Positions 21,813-32,951 of a stretch of 53,028 bases of DNA are shown here, one piece after another. The stretch lies in assembly GCA_015039465.1 (NCBI GenBank), contig MU130299.1, forward strand, positions 920,855 through 973,882. Direction: 5' to 3'. How positions within the stretch are numbered: the first letter of the stretch is position 1; the number at the start of each line of letters is the position of its first letter. A program made the position numbers and the translations under genes. Origin of the DNA: Phlegmacium glaucopus (taxonomy: Eukaryota; Basidiomycota; Agaricomycetes; Agaricales; Cortinariaceae). Below the pieces are notes generated by a model. The model was not told the origin of the DNA and did no database searches. It saw only the letters and a list, made by a program, of their open reading frames with translations.

Positions 21813-23692
21813 AAAACAAGGAAATGATTTGAAAACTGTTAAAAAAAAATTATCCGCAAACCTTGCGTTGTAGATGATCTGATCGTTGAAACGCGTTGAA
21901 GCATGAAGCTTCAAGTTCGAAGCTTCGAGGGGGGCTTATATCCGTTGGATGCGCACCATCAGGCTGCACATGGGCGTTTGGTTACCCGGGTAGTAAAGAT
22001 GGCTATAAACAAAAAGTTATCAGAAGGAGAGTCTGAGTTAGGAGCTTTCATTTCGAGCCCTGGATTCGCATTTTGTTAATATATACTACAGAGGATTACT
22101 TGAAGCAAAGTAAGTGGCGGACACCCGTGATATTCGAGACGCCACCCAAGTCATTTCTCTGATCAAGCTTTTCAAAGGAGTGACGGAGTCCCAGAAAGGA
22201 ACCCGCCACCGCCACGGAAAGTCAAGCTTCAAGCGCCGTCTGGCGTGACATTTCAGGTAAATGAACAAACACCTTTTATTACACACTCACCAATGATAAC
22301 GTACAGCAATCTTTTGTTGATCTTTTGATGCCCTCTTTGAATCACCCTTTTCTATTGTAACCCTCTGTTTCATAGGCGATGGAATAATTACCCCGCTGGC
22401 AGCTTCTCATAAGCTCTCTAATATCATAGAAATCTCTCTTTTTTTTTGTGCTCGTGGTACATATTATCATTAAATATTTTTGTTTTTTGGATAAGTAGCT
22501 CTAAGATAAAAAAGAAATTGCTACAAGGCTGCGTCAGGATTCGCAAACCCGAGCTTGGGTTCATCAATCAAAAATTCTGTAATAAAGAATAATGCAATGA
22601 ACATAAGATGCAAATGAGAGTTATACATGGAACTGACCAACATTCCCTCAAGGGTCCCTTGACGATGAGAAAGTCGACAATAACCTGCGATCAAATTTCT
22701 TTACAGGTTTAAATTACTCTGCATGTGACTGTTCAGAACAATCACGTGCACATTACTCATCACCAACCATTGTCTGACCGATACGCCAAGTGATTGTTAA
22801 CAACGCCTTCCGTCAACCCCAGGGACCGAATTTGTTCGATTCTCTATTTTGTCCTCTATCAACGCCAACGGTCCTGGCTTAATTTTTGCCTGGCAAACGT
22901 AAGGGAGGTTACGGCCGAGAGGGGAACCCTACTTCACCGAGCGCATCATCGGTGATACACTGATATGAAGAGGGGGGTGGTGACCGGTGGTGGACGAATT
23001 TGAATTGCCTAATGAAGTTTAGCAGCGACATTGACCCAAAGATGCAAGTACCGAATTCTCGCTGAGCACCTGCTTGAACTGGTAGGTTATGTGAAAGAAC
23101 AACTCTGTTTCTGGGGTAGTGAGATCCGTTAACTTGGCGAGATGGGTACGGAGTTATGTTGGAAATCTCCGAGTTCGAAGTTGGCATTATAATGTCTACT
23201 TTCTATTTTAAAACTGATAGGGACATGCAGTTGTGGCCCTGTGGGTCGTTCGTGCCCCTCCAATCAGACCCTTGGACTTTGGTTCAAGTATCGGACACAG
23301 AAACACCGGTCTTTCCATCGTTTCTTCATTCAAAACAGGCCGTAGGCAACTTGAATCATTGCGTGGCCACACTGGCACGGCACCAACGGCTGAGAATATA
23401 ATTAAATTGTATGCGTCCAAATTTAGCACCCCCTAATTTCGGCCCTATGTAAACCCACAGATATCACTGCATTATGATTCTTCCCAACCATTTGCCGATG
23501 CCAGATGATAGACGCGTACGTATTCCATTACTCTGATGAGCCGAGACAATTCGTGGTTCCGGCACGCCTCTGCTGGTGTTCGATGAACACCATCCAGGTC
23601 CTGCGATATATAAATCGCGTTAGGTTTCAAAGTTCGATATCGGTCTAACTTCAAGTTTTTCTGCCACTTCCTTCAAACTTTTCATCCACACA
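21813..23692. other. Gene-poor stretch between P450 relic and aldo-keto reductase
   Basis: About 1.9 kb without a supported gene. A short palindromic run built from GAAGCTTC/TTCGAAGC units lies at 21900-21930. The last few hundred bases should hold the promoter of the plus-strand reductase. Confidence 0.35.
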
Positions 23693-25232
23693 ATGTCGGC
23701 GTCACTCTACCCACCTCCTCCCGCGCCTGAATCTGGGCTCGCTAGGTATCGTGTACTATCTGCAAGGGCTGGTGTCCACGTCTCTCCAATCCAATTAGGC
23801 GGTATGAGTATTGGGGACCAATGGGCAGACCTTGGCCATGGCACCATGGACAAGGAATCCAGCTTCAAACTACTCGATGCTTACTTCGACAATGGAGGTA
23901 ACTTTATCGACACTGCCAATGTCTAGTAAGTACCATATTTCCCCCGTCATTTCGGAATCATACTCAATTATCATGAACAGTCAAGATGGCTCTTCTGAAG
24001 CATTCATTGGCGAATGGGCTGAACAGCGCGGCATACGTGACCGACTTTTCCTTGCGACCAAGGTATTTTACTACGATAATCAATATCAGGCATCGGCAAT
24101 TGACTTCATTATGCCCTTAGTATACAAACAACTTTCACACACGCAACAAATCGATGCCAAACCACAAAATTGTCTACACTGGAAATAACACGAAATCTCT
24201 CCAACTCTCCCTCAAAAATTCTCTGAAGAACCTGCGAACTGACTACATCGATCTATTTTATGTTCATTGGTGGGACTGGGATACTAGCATCGAAGAAGTT
24301 ATGGGGGCCCTGCACAACGTTATTCTTCAAGGAAAAGTTTTGTATTTGGTACGTCACGGGTTTCATTTCGCGATGTTGTCAGTGGTTAATTAGAGAGTGA
24401 ATATTGCAGGGAGCATCCGATATGCCAGCATGGGTTGTTGCTAAAGCTAACCAGTACGCGCGTGACAATGCTTTGACGCCTTTCGTCATCTACCAAGGAT
24501 GCTGGAACGTTATGGAACGTTCATTTGAGCGAGAAATCCTCCCGATGGCCCGGTCTGAAGGTGATTTTTTTCAGAGCTCAGTTTGCGCTCCTAGATTCCT
24601 AATCGTTTTTTTCTGTTCTTTAGGTATGGCTATTGCGCCGTGGAATGTTCTTGCCGGTGGGAAAATTCGCACTGATGCAGAAGAAGAAAAACGAGCGGCG
24701 ACTGGAGAAAAAGGACGGGTTATCGCGTCTTTCAGCGAAGACTGGCGTCGTAACGAAAATGAAAGAAAAATCAGTCAGGCTCTCGAAAAAGTCGCCGGGG
24801 AGTTAGGCGCAAAGCATATTACTTCAGGTTCGTTTTGACGCCCCCCTGGCAGTTTTTTTGTATTGCTAAAACCATTTTTGGTCTTACAGTGGCCATCGCA
24901 TACTTGATGCAGAAAGCTCCATACGTCTTTCCTATTATAGGTGGACGCAAGGTCGAACATTTGCTTGCCAACTTGGAAGGACTCGATATTGCACTCAGTG
25001 ATGAGCAAATCAAATACTTGGAGAGTATTCTTCCTTTCGACCCAGGTTTCCCTTCAACTATTATCGTGAGTACTAGTTGGCCACTGCCCTATCTAATAAA
25101 TAATCCCCTGACCATATTTTTTTTTTGACCCGCTAGGGAAATGGAACCGAGTACAACTTCCTCTTGCCGGCTAGTGGGAATTTGGATAAACAGCCTGTGT
25201 TGCAACCCATTCGCCCGGCCACTAAACAGTAG
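23693..25232 (+). CDS. Aldo-keto reductase (aryl-alcohol dehydrogenase type)
   Basis: Seven exons: 23693-23925, 23981-24062, 24121-24348, 24410-24560, 24624-24827, 24890-25065 and 25137-25232, all in phase, 389 residues. The catalytic tetrad is visible as Asp73 (NFIDTAN), Tyr78 (VYQDG), Lys105 (LATK) and His154 (YVHWWDW). The NADP-binding end has [11 protein letters not shown]. It matches the fungal AAD family (AKR9-like): NADPH-dependent reduction of aromatic aldehydes to alcohols, often linked to lignin-derived or secondary metabolites. The cytosol is expected because no targeting signal is seen. Length agrees with the family (about 370-390). Substrate is inferred only from the family. Confidence 0.93.
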
Positions 25233-27270
25233 TGAGAAAGTGCTTTTTCGATCTGTTGCGGCCCCCCTGGTTCAACCCTGGTTCGGCCGTTATTTTTTGA
25301 ATGCTACGACGAGGATACTAGTTATATCCCTATGACGAGGGATCGGGCTTCGTTTTGTACAATATGAATACCTTCTGTACTGTTTACACTCTCTCTCCAA
25401 AGAATGTACCCCATTATGAGTAGGAAAGTTCTCAGAATCGAGGCGAACGGATAAAGCTGGGCGCCTTTGCCTTTTCCAAGCCTTAGTTAAGTTGGACATA
25501 TTATAATACCAGGAGAGTGTCATCCTCAGAAGACTCAGTTTCACGACGATTCCGAGATTGACTCGGTCGGCACCTCCAACCCTGATTCTGTAAAAAATTT
25601 AAGTCGGCTTGATGAACATGAACTTATTAGATCACTAGACACAGCGCAGAGAATTACAATAAGCAGGGGATGTGAAGTGTATTAGGTCAAACCGATGAAC
25701 TCCGAAACCTGTCTACGAGTACATAACATTCTTGGTCAGCCATCCTCTTGCTAATAATGTTGTAATAATGATGCAATATCGCGCGATAAACCGATATATA
25801 ACTACAGCATGAGTTTGATATTTCCAACAGATTCTTCCCTTGCGGATTATGGGTAAGGCCCTCGACGTTGAGGACCTTACACATAACCCGAATTTCGACG
25901 CTGAAATTCCTGAAGATGTTCATAAGTTTGCCCCTTGCATTTTTAATGTTTTCGGACGGGAGGACTCGGAAGGTGACTTTGAGTGCATATTATCTTGGGC
26001 AATTGTGAATTTATGTGGATATCTCCCTCTAGTGCCAGGCTGCCAGCGCCTCTGATGATTCTCCTGTTGAATTTCCATCAACCCCCCTCAACCGACCAGT
26101 TATCCCCCTCCCAAAATGTCTAAACGTTGATGAGCAATCGATCCACTTTAGACCGTAAAATGGATTGATTGTTCATCCTTTGTTTTTAGGGGGACCCCCT
26201 AAAAACAGAGGATGAACCTCTGCCAGTGGCCAAGAAAGTGAAACGCCGCAAGACTTTTAATTCCGCTTGCACAGCCGATGATCTGCCAGTGGTGCCTTTT
26301 GTCACTGACCTTGCTCCCATCTGCAACTCCCCCTTTCCAGCCCCCATTCCGATTTCTCAGTACTGAGAAGGGCCGCCCGCCCTCGGTCTTTACAACATGA
26401 GCCGGTCGGGATTTGAATTCGGACTTAACCCGCTCGCTCCTTCCAACCTTTCTACCTACGATGCCGTTTTCAACTTTTCTCCAAGATATTGACGGCCTGA
26501 GACGTGACTGACATAGCTGGCATTCTCGCTTTGGAAGCATACTTACTCTCGTTGCATTCGGGGCATACGTGACCATTTGCAACATAAGTTACAGCAAAAA
26601 GGGTTAAAGACAACAATGGCTATGGACGACATATACAACGAGACCACAGAGACCAGGGCCAATACCAACATACTGTTGGGCATTCATCAAAAAATATTGC
26701 AGATGCTCGCCGGAATATTTCCCACGTACATGTCTATTTTTTACCCTAGCAATCTCTCAGCTCGACTCCTCTTGCAGATTATTTGTCGCTGTCTCGATGG
26801 AAGGCCCGCCTGTAGATGTCGTCTTAAATGTCAAGCTTCCTTAATGTTAAAACTTTTTGTTTCAAAACTACACTGCATGATCCTGTGAAATGCCGACAGT
26901 TGTCCACAGGCCAGAGGATAGAGTAATACGAAGGCAATGTCAACATGACCATTTTCAAGTTTGGACATGTCGATCCTGTATCGCAACTTGCTCTGTTTAT
27001 GTAGTGATCCCCTCTACAATGCAGAGAACTCGGATATGCCATGCCGGAAGCAACGGCCCACTCAAACCGGTCTGAATTGCCTCACAAAGTCATGGAGTGC
27101 CAATGAAAGAAAGAAATTCTGGCCATTGATATCAACTTCGGACGCAAGTTATTTCATTCGCACTAAGCGTGACTTCAGTACAAGTACAATTTGAGAGAAC
27201 ACAGCAATTGAACAAAATGGATGATCGTGATGTAGTTTATTGGCATATACACAGCTTGGATCTGGCCAGT
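25233..27270. other. Gene-poor stretch with hairpins
   Basis: About 2 kb without a supported gene. It contains an imperfect inverted repeat at about 25846-25884 and a near-perfect hairpin at 26172-26216. A plus-strand fragment at about 26613-26730 (NETTETRANTNILLG and onward, ending near a donor) looks coding-like but could not be extended into a gene. Confidence 0.3.
26172..26216. repeat. 45-bp hairpin (near-perfect inverted repeat)
   Basis: The arm TTCATCCTTTGTTTTTAGGG pairs with its complement CCCTAAAAACAGAGGATGAA around a 5-base centre, with a single mismatched pair. It lies in non-coding DNA between the AKR and SDR genes. It may be the junction or tip of a small foldback element. No target duplication was identified. 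Confidence 0.75.
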
Positions 27271-28469
27271 TTACCACTTTTCGTGGGCAGGTCGTACTAT
27301 CCAATATGGTAAATAAACGAATACATTCAATGGAAAAAATGAAAGAGGCCTCACGGTCGAGTTCCCAAGTCCAGGCAGATTGATCTTGGTTTACAAGATA
27401 GAGGTACGCCTTATAGGGCAAATAGGCATTAATATGCGCAAATCTTACGTTGGAAAGAGAAGAAGCCCTTACCTGAGCGATGCTTTCGGGGCTGAGCCTC
27501 TCTGCTTTCTTGTCCTCCGTGTCCCAGTCAGGGCGACGTTCACGCGACCTGTCCGTTAAAATTCCTGGATATCATTATTTGGATTTAAGCAAGGTTAGTT
27601 TTTACTGGCGTAACATTGCTTGGGAACGAACCTCCGTCGATAATAACCTAATCGAGAAAATGAGCGTTCTGTCAGGATTGATAATATGTTTGCAACTCAC
27701 ATGAGCCACATGAATGTCCTGCTTCCCAAACTCTTTGGACAAACTCTGAGACAAAGCTCTCAAACCAAATTTCCCAGCCGCAAATGCACTAGTAGTAACA
27801 TTCCCTCTTAAACTCGCTGTAGCCCCAGTGAAAATCAACGTTCCCCGAGCTCCGTTTGTCGGATCAATCTCGTTATCCTTGAACGTTTTGATGGCGTATC
27901 GGGAAAAGGAGAATGCAGCCTCGATATTGACTTGTAGGGATTCTCTGATTTCTTCTGGTGTGATATCGAGGAAAGGTTTCCAGACTCCATGTCCGGTGTT
28001 CCATACGGCAGCTGCGATGACGTATTTGTCGCTAGAGAATTTATTTCGGATTTCATGCCATGTAGACTCGATTTGTTCGTTGGAGTAGTTTTGGATGGGG
28101 AAAGCGAGTGCCTTTGGAGGGAAAAGTGATGGAGTTGTAAAAAAAAAAGAAAAGTAAGGGAGATAAGCAACTTACGTATCCTCCAGCTTCCGTAATCTCT
28201 TTGGCAAGTGCGTGGAGATTTTCGGGAGTTCTTCCGATAAATGCGACATCATAACCCGCCTTGGTAAAGGCTCGACTATGTAGAGTTACGAGACAATCAG
28301 CCTTCTTTTGTCTTGAGAGTGCATGTCGCCAGATGAACTCACACAGTAGCTGCTCCAGTACCCGTACTATTTCCAATTCCTGCCCGCCTGTGAGGACCTA
28401 AAGCCAGTTGTCACAAGAACAAACCATACCTGCGACCACTATAACCTTTTTCTTGTTCGTTCCAACCAT
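27271..28469 (-). CDS. Short-chain dehydrogenase/reductase, catalytic Tyr replaced by Phe
   Basis: Eight exons on the minus strand: 28469-28430, 28379-28343, 28275-28176, 28111-27701, 27647-27632, 27564-27473, 27409-27355 and 27296-27271, all in phase, 258 residues. The Rossmann start KKVIVVAGIGNSTGTGAA gives the cofactor-binding glycine motif. The catalytic region reads SAFAAGKFGLRAL, so the YxxxK pair is Phe169/Lys173. The extreme C-terminus WTWELDLRPAHEKW is a hallmark of a fungal SDR subfamily and confirms the 58-bp last intron. Without the Tyr, classical SDR chemistry is doubtful, though this subfamily often carries FAAxK (from memory). Substrate unknown. Confidence 0.9.
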
Positions 28470-28663
28470 GATGTTTGATAAAATATGAGAAATGAGTTGA
28501 GGTGAGACGCAAAGATAGACAAGACTTTATAGTACAGTAGTCTGCATAAAAATAGAACCGTCCTCACAGAAATTGTCATTTGTCATGCTCTATAGGTTTC
28601 TTAATCATCTGGGGATTGTGCAATCGTGCGCAATGCTTACTATTTGACATCTACTATTCATTA

Positions 28664-28863
28664 AAGATGAGGGGCGAGGCGATTTGGAAGTCAATTATTT
28701 CAGACCTTAGCAAGTCGTCTTCAAGTTCGAAAGGGCTCTACTCAGCAGACTCCATATGAGGGAGATCGACTGTCTGTTGAATCATCACCATTATCATTAG
28801 GAGTTGCCTACAGAAGACTCTCTACTCTCTACTTTCGTCCTACTCTGATCAAGCTTCTACACT
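28664..28863 (+). repeat. Direct repeat, left copy, framing the PD-(D/E)xK-like gene
   Basis: About 200 bp starting AAGATGAGGGGCGAGGCG and ending CTGATCAAGCTTCTACACT. It is repeated in the same orientation at 29648-29840 with high identity and a few small indels. The copies enclose a 784-bp interval that contains a single intronless gene. Confidence 0.9.
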
Positions 28864-29046
28864 GACTATAGGCTATTTCTATAATTTGGTGTGACATAAC
28901 TAAGGGTGTTGATAAGTCTTTTCATCTTGGGCTACGCTTACCATAACTGCACTCTCTCTCTACCACATCCATCACTGGTACTTGCATCGTGCGTGGTTCT
29001 ACATCACATCATATCCGCAGTCGCTAACGTGGTTATCCCTTTCAGC

Positions 29047-29634
29047 ATGCCATTTCCAAACGACGTTACCTGGCCCGCAGGTCTTCTCACGATCTTCGAG
29101 ATCTGCCGCGGTGAACACCAGCTACTGGAAAACCGCTATTATGGGCCATACACTAAATTACTCACCTACTGCTTCGGCCCCGACTCCTTCGAATACTTTG
29201 TTGCTCCCCAAAACCCTTTAAGTGCATCTAACCCCCGCGACACCATCGATTTTGTCGTATTTTTAGTCGTCTTCGACACTCATCGTCGTCCTGTACTCAT
29301 CGCGGAAATCAAGGACGATAGCTGGGTTGATAGAGCCCATCTACGTCTCAACGCAGATGACCAAATGCGTCAGCGTTGTGACGCCATGCTTGCCGATTGC
29401 CCCATACCTCGTTTGTGGGGTTTGAGCTTGCTTGGAACTTCGCTTCGTGTTTACTGTGGCCATGTCGAGTCTGGGGACGTTGAACCCGGATTCGAAGACC
29501 GCCCTAGCCACAGCCGCACTCTCCCCCACAACTTTCTTGCGGGGTCTTGGAGCATGGACATTCTCTCACAGGAAGGACTCGCCAAGATGCAGGAGATTGT
29601 TGAGGATATTTCAGCTAGCGTTGCAGCGTTGTAA
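29047..29634 (+). CDS. Intronless hypothetical protein with PD-(D/E)xK-like motif
   Basis: 195 residues from the first ATG (MPFPNDVTWPAGLL); the frame is open further upstream but without an ATG. The core shows Asp68 (RDTIDFVVFLVVFD) followed by Glu87-x-Lys89 (PVLIAEIKDD) and a downstream Gln/Arg helix (DDQMRQRCDAML), the layout of the restriction-endonuclease-like fold. It resembles a family of uncharacterised single-exon proteins that is abundant in agaric genomes (from memory, no search run). Nuclease activity is inference. It is framed by ~200-bp direct repeats, whose left copy would include its promoter. There is no signal peptide or membrane segment from the chosen start. Confidence 0.75.
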   Translation: MPFPNDVTWPAGLLTIFEICRGEHQLLENRYYGPYTKLLTYCFGPDSFEYFVAPQNPLSASNPRDTIDFVVFLVVFDTHRRPVLIAEIKDDSWVDRAHLRLNADDQMRQRCDAMLADCPIPRLWGLSLLGTSLRVYCGHVESGDVEPGFEDRPSHSRTLPHNFLAGSWSMDILSQEGLAKMQEIVEDISASVAAL

Positions 29635-29647
29635 GCAGAAGCGTTTT

Positions 29648-29840
29648 AAGATGAGGGGCGAGGCGACTTGGAAGTCAAATATCTCAGACCCTTAGCAATT
29701 CGTCTTCAAGTTCGAAAGGCTTTCATCGGGCTCTACTCAGCAGACTCCATATTAGGGAGATCGAAGAATCACTATCATCATAGGAGTTGCCTACGGCAGA
29801 CTCTCTACTCCCCATCCTACTCTGATCAAGCTTCTACACT
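29648..29840 (+). repeat. Direct repeat, right copy, framing the PD-(D/E)xK-like gene
   Basis: 193 bp, starting 13 bp after the stop codon. It aligns with 28664-28863 from AAGATGAGGGGCGAGG to CTTCTACACT. Differences include a short insertion after GTTCGAAAGG and a deletion of a few bases in the CATCACCATTATCAT tract. Sequences outside the repeats are unrelated. Confidence 0.9.
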
Positions 29841-30736
29841 TTAGTTCGACAGCTGAACCCTTTGTTTAGATACGGGGCTTGACTCGGTTTGCTTCATGTG
29901 TCCAGAACCGACACTCGCTCAGAATCCTAGTTGCCAACTTCTGTATGAACCTTGTAAGTATGACATACGTACCTACGGACATATACAAAGCTACGGCCAG
30001 GAATGGAGGGCCTGTGTACATACATGGCCAAATATTAGCCATATCACTGATAAGGTGGAATTGGACGGTCTGGCTGTTTTTTACAATTCGAGATGGCAGT
30101 CTACGCAGAATGCGCGTATTCAATCACTCACCCTATGCACCAACCTGCACCAACTCCAGTCTATGGACTCTCGTCGGGATTCCCCATCATGATCCCACCT
30201 TCATCATGTCATGTGGGCTGTTGCTTCCGTACCTTGTCCCCCTAGAAACTGTATCGACTCAAGTTATGCTTATTTTCTCGTCATCACCATTCATTCGGAT
30301 CTAAGTAGGAGAAATAGTCTCCCACAGAGGCAAGCAAACGGCTGCAAATGGCGGAGCCCGGGACCTAAGAGTACTCTAATATGCTTGGTGGGATTTTTTG
30401 AAGTTGGAAATAATGACTATCCCGCATTATACTCCTTGCCACTGCCCACCACCATAATCGGCGGACATAACGCAGAGACTAGGGTATGCGTCTCACAAGT
30501 AGCCTCGCACTGTCCACGATTGTTGCATCCTTGGGATCAGCGTCGCTAGGTGCGCGTTATGTCTCTGGCTGAACCGACGTGTCATTAACAAGTCATTTGT
30601 GAACAAAATTAGCTTCATCAGATCTTCATCAGCTCATAACTCGAAGTTCTCTTCTCCTTCGACGGGCACCAGACCCAGTAAGATTCTCAATCATTTCAGC
30701 AAGGATTCCTAGTTTCTGAATCCTATGTGATGACAG
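29841..30736. other. Intergenic; holds the unseen first exon(s) of the next gene
   Basis: No clear gene. The signal-peptide exon expected for the downstream cysteine-rich protein should lie here, but no start could be chosen with confidence. Confidence 0.35.
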
Positions 30737-31383
30737 TGTGTTCCGATTTGTACGTTTGCTAGGAATTCCGTGCAAGTGAGTTAAAGTCTCGTTCTTGTTG
30801 ATAATGAATTGCATTCAATTTACACATTATCTCGTAGGCTTGCAAGACATCCACCTGCGTCTGCACCATGTCTATGGCTGTGAATCTGCAGTCCTGCGTC
30901 ACCTGTGTTATTACGAATGACTCGAACTCAGTGGCTGAAGTTTCTTATGTGGAGCAACTTGCCAGTGGTGGGTACTTATCGGCAACTCGTGGCGTTTTTG
31001 TTCTGACTTTCTTCCTTATTTCGTCTCTTTCCCTACTAGTGTTTAACACTGCATGTGCGACGTTTGCAGGCGTTCCTCCTCTTACACTACTCAATAGTCC
31101 AACCCCGAGTACCCTGACGTCTCAGGGGGTAATTCTTCCCACCACTACCTCGTCGAGTGTCAGTCAAACCTCATCTTCAACAACCGCAACAGTTGCTGTT
31201 TCCGCCGTTCCAGTCCCCGAAACTAGCATCGTGGTAGAAACCGTTGGTGCTACTGGTACTGCCGCTGATCCTTCGACGACTGGAGGTTTACCTGTGACGG
31301 CAAGCGCTATATGTAACGAGATAGTTTTACATGGGATTGGGGCGTGGTTTGGTTTGGTTTTGGGGGTTGTGTTGGTGATCTGA
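30737..31383 (+). CDS. Cysteine-rich (CFEM-like) cell-surface protein, GPI-type end, 5' incomplete
   Basis: Visible exons: 30737-30775, 30838-30967 and 31040-31383. The cysteine layout C-x3-C, C-x4-C-x-C, C-x2-C, C (CVPIC, ACKTSTCVC, SCVTC, ACATF) resembles CFEM-type extracellular domains. It is followed by a long Ser/Thr/Val-rich stalk (likely O-glycosylated) and a hydrophobic C-terminus (GIGAWFGLVLGVVLVI) fitting a GPI-anchor signal. The hydrophobic stretch encoded at 30968-31039 is best read as a 72-bp intron (GTGGGT...CTAG), whose length is a multiple of three. The first exon with the signal peptide was not found, so the N-terminus is missing from this model. Confidence 0.6.
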
Positions 31384-31820
31384 TTTGAAGGAATTTTCGA
31401 TACCTATGTTTATTCGAGCTGAGCTCATTCGTTTCTTCTTTGGGTTGGAAAAGTAGTGTGGTCATCGATATCTTTATTACGGGGTTGTCTAGTAGTTGCA
31501 TGTACGTTAGTTGTTCTAATTTTTATTGTGGGAATGGGGTGTTTTCAGGATTTATTATACTCTTGCATTGGTTCTTGCCTTGATTAATAGAATATCTGGA
31601 ATAGCATAAAATCCAAAGTTATATCTATTATTTATTGTCATGGGAGAGAATCTCTTTTCGATCTCCCACAACCACGAGGGACGACAGCTAAGATAGAATT
31701 ATGCATGTCATTGTCAATTTGTCAAACAAAAGGGGGGGGGGAGGTAGATCATCAGATTCATGCTACACCCCCGAAAGCCCCCTGTGAGGTAGGTTTTCGC
31801 CAAAAAGTCGGTATGCGGAC
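31384..31820. other. Intergenic before the TIR elements
   Basis: No gene seen. A GGGGGGGGGG run lies near 31731-31741. A 23-bp segment at 31770-31792 recurs inverted at 33862-33884. Confidence 0.4.
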
Positions 31821-32816
31821 AGGCTCCTAAAACCAGCGCGCTCGAAGGAGCTTCATCTGTTATCTTATCATATCTTTTCATCAAAATGTAGACAAAGGCA
31901 AATCTATCTAATGAGCTCCAACTCGCGATAGAGCGGCTGGCATTTTAGGCCATCGGTGATCTCGGTGATCTCAAGTAAACCTAATTTTATGGTTCCAAAC
32001 ATGAATACTACTACCCAAAATTCTGGCTCGAATTTGCAGCTGAGGGGCCATTGGAGATTCTGAAGACCTCGTGTATGGGTTTGAAGTATATTATATGCAG
32101 TCAGGGAGTAAATCATCTGTCAAGACCGCGTGGTCTGGCAGAGCCAGATGATAATTGACGTGCTCAATGCTCATAGCATCCATTTCTGGAGTATCCGTCG
32201 CACGCAGACGTTTCTCGTATGATGTATTTCATATGTGGTGTAACATTTTTATATTTAAAAAGAGTCAAGGCGGGCCGCGGCTAATTGACGACCACGATGA
32301 GGACAGCAAACACTGAATCACTCGCGGATACGGAACCCTAAGGTTGGGTTTATTTCAGTTCACCGGGAACACCGATGCCTTACAGCTACATGCAAAAACC
32401 TAGGAACCCCTCGAAAATCAGTTTGTGCGCCTCTGTTTGTACAAACAACCTACTTTTGGTAGCTTGAACGCGCGTTGTCTCCAAGCATAATGACACATGT
32501 TGTGGAGTTAGGGCACTAGAACCCTTCAACCGCCCCAAGCTCCCTCCATCACTACCGAAACAGGACTTTTAGCATGTTTTAGCATGTTAGGATACCAAAA
32601 ACGGTTGTTTATATAAACATTGGCGCATGAGCTGAAATTTCGAGGGGTTCCTAGGTTTTTGCATGTAGCTGTAAAACGCCAGCCGCTCTATCGCGAGTTG
32701 GAGCCCTAAGGTTTGTTTGTTTGTCAAAATATTTGTATTATGTTTGTACACTGATATAACACCGCTTTGAGATGAAGCTCCTTCGAGCGATACGAGCGCG
32801 CTGGTTTTAGGAGCCT
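31821..32816. mobile_element. Non-autonomous TIR DNA transposon, copy 1
   Basis: A 996-bp unit starting AGGCTCCTAAAACCAGCGCG and ending with the reverse complement. Terminal inverted repeats extend about 130-150 bp with small indels and include the shared block GCTCCAACTCGCGATAGAGC. It is flanked by the exact 11-mer GGTATGCGGAC (31810-31820 and 32817-32827), a target-site duplication. Further internal palindromes lie at 32385-32420 and 32637-32672. There is no transposase frame. Long TIRs with a 9-11 bp duplication are typical of Mutator-like elements, but the superfamily is inferred. Confidence 0.88.
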
Positions 32817-32951
32817 GGTATGCGGACGGTTTTTCGGCTCTGCGAGGCCGGTTCGTCGGCGGACTTTTGTTCCGACCTCCGTCAGGTGCCATCTGTATGT
32901 ACCTATATTATATATATCCCTAAAAATGTTCTAAAATCCGCAAAAAAACCC

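Noticed and set aside
26577..26888. Plus-strand frame with TTETRANTNILLG as an NLR-like gene start
   Set aside because: One short coding-like stretch near a donor site, but no continuation or domain was found.
28664..29840. Direct repeats as LTRs of a retroelement
   Set aside because: No TG...CA ends, no primer site or polypurine tract, no flanking target duplication, and the enclosed gene is not gag or pol.
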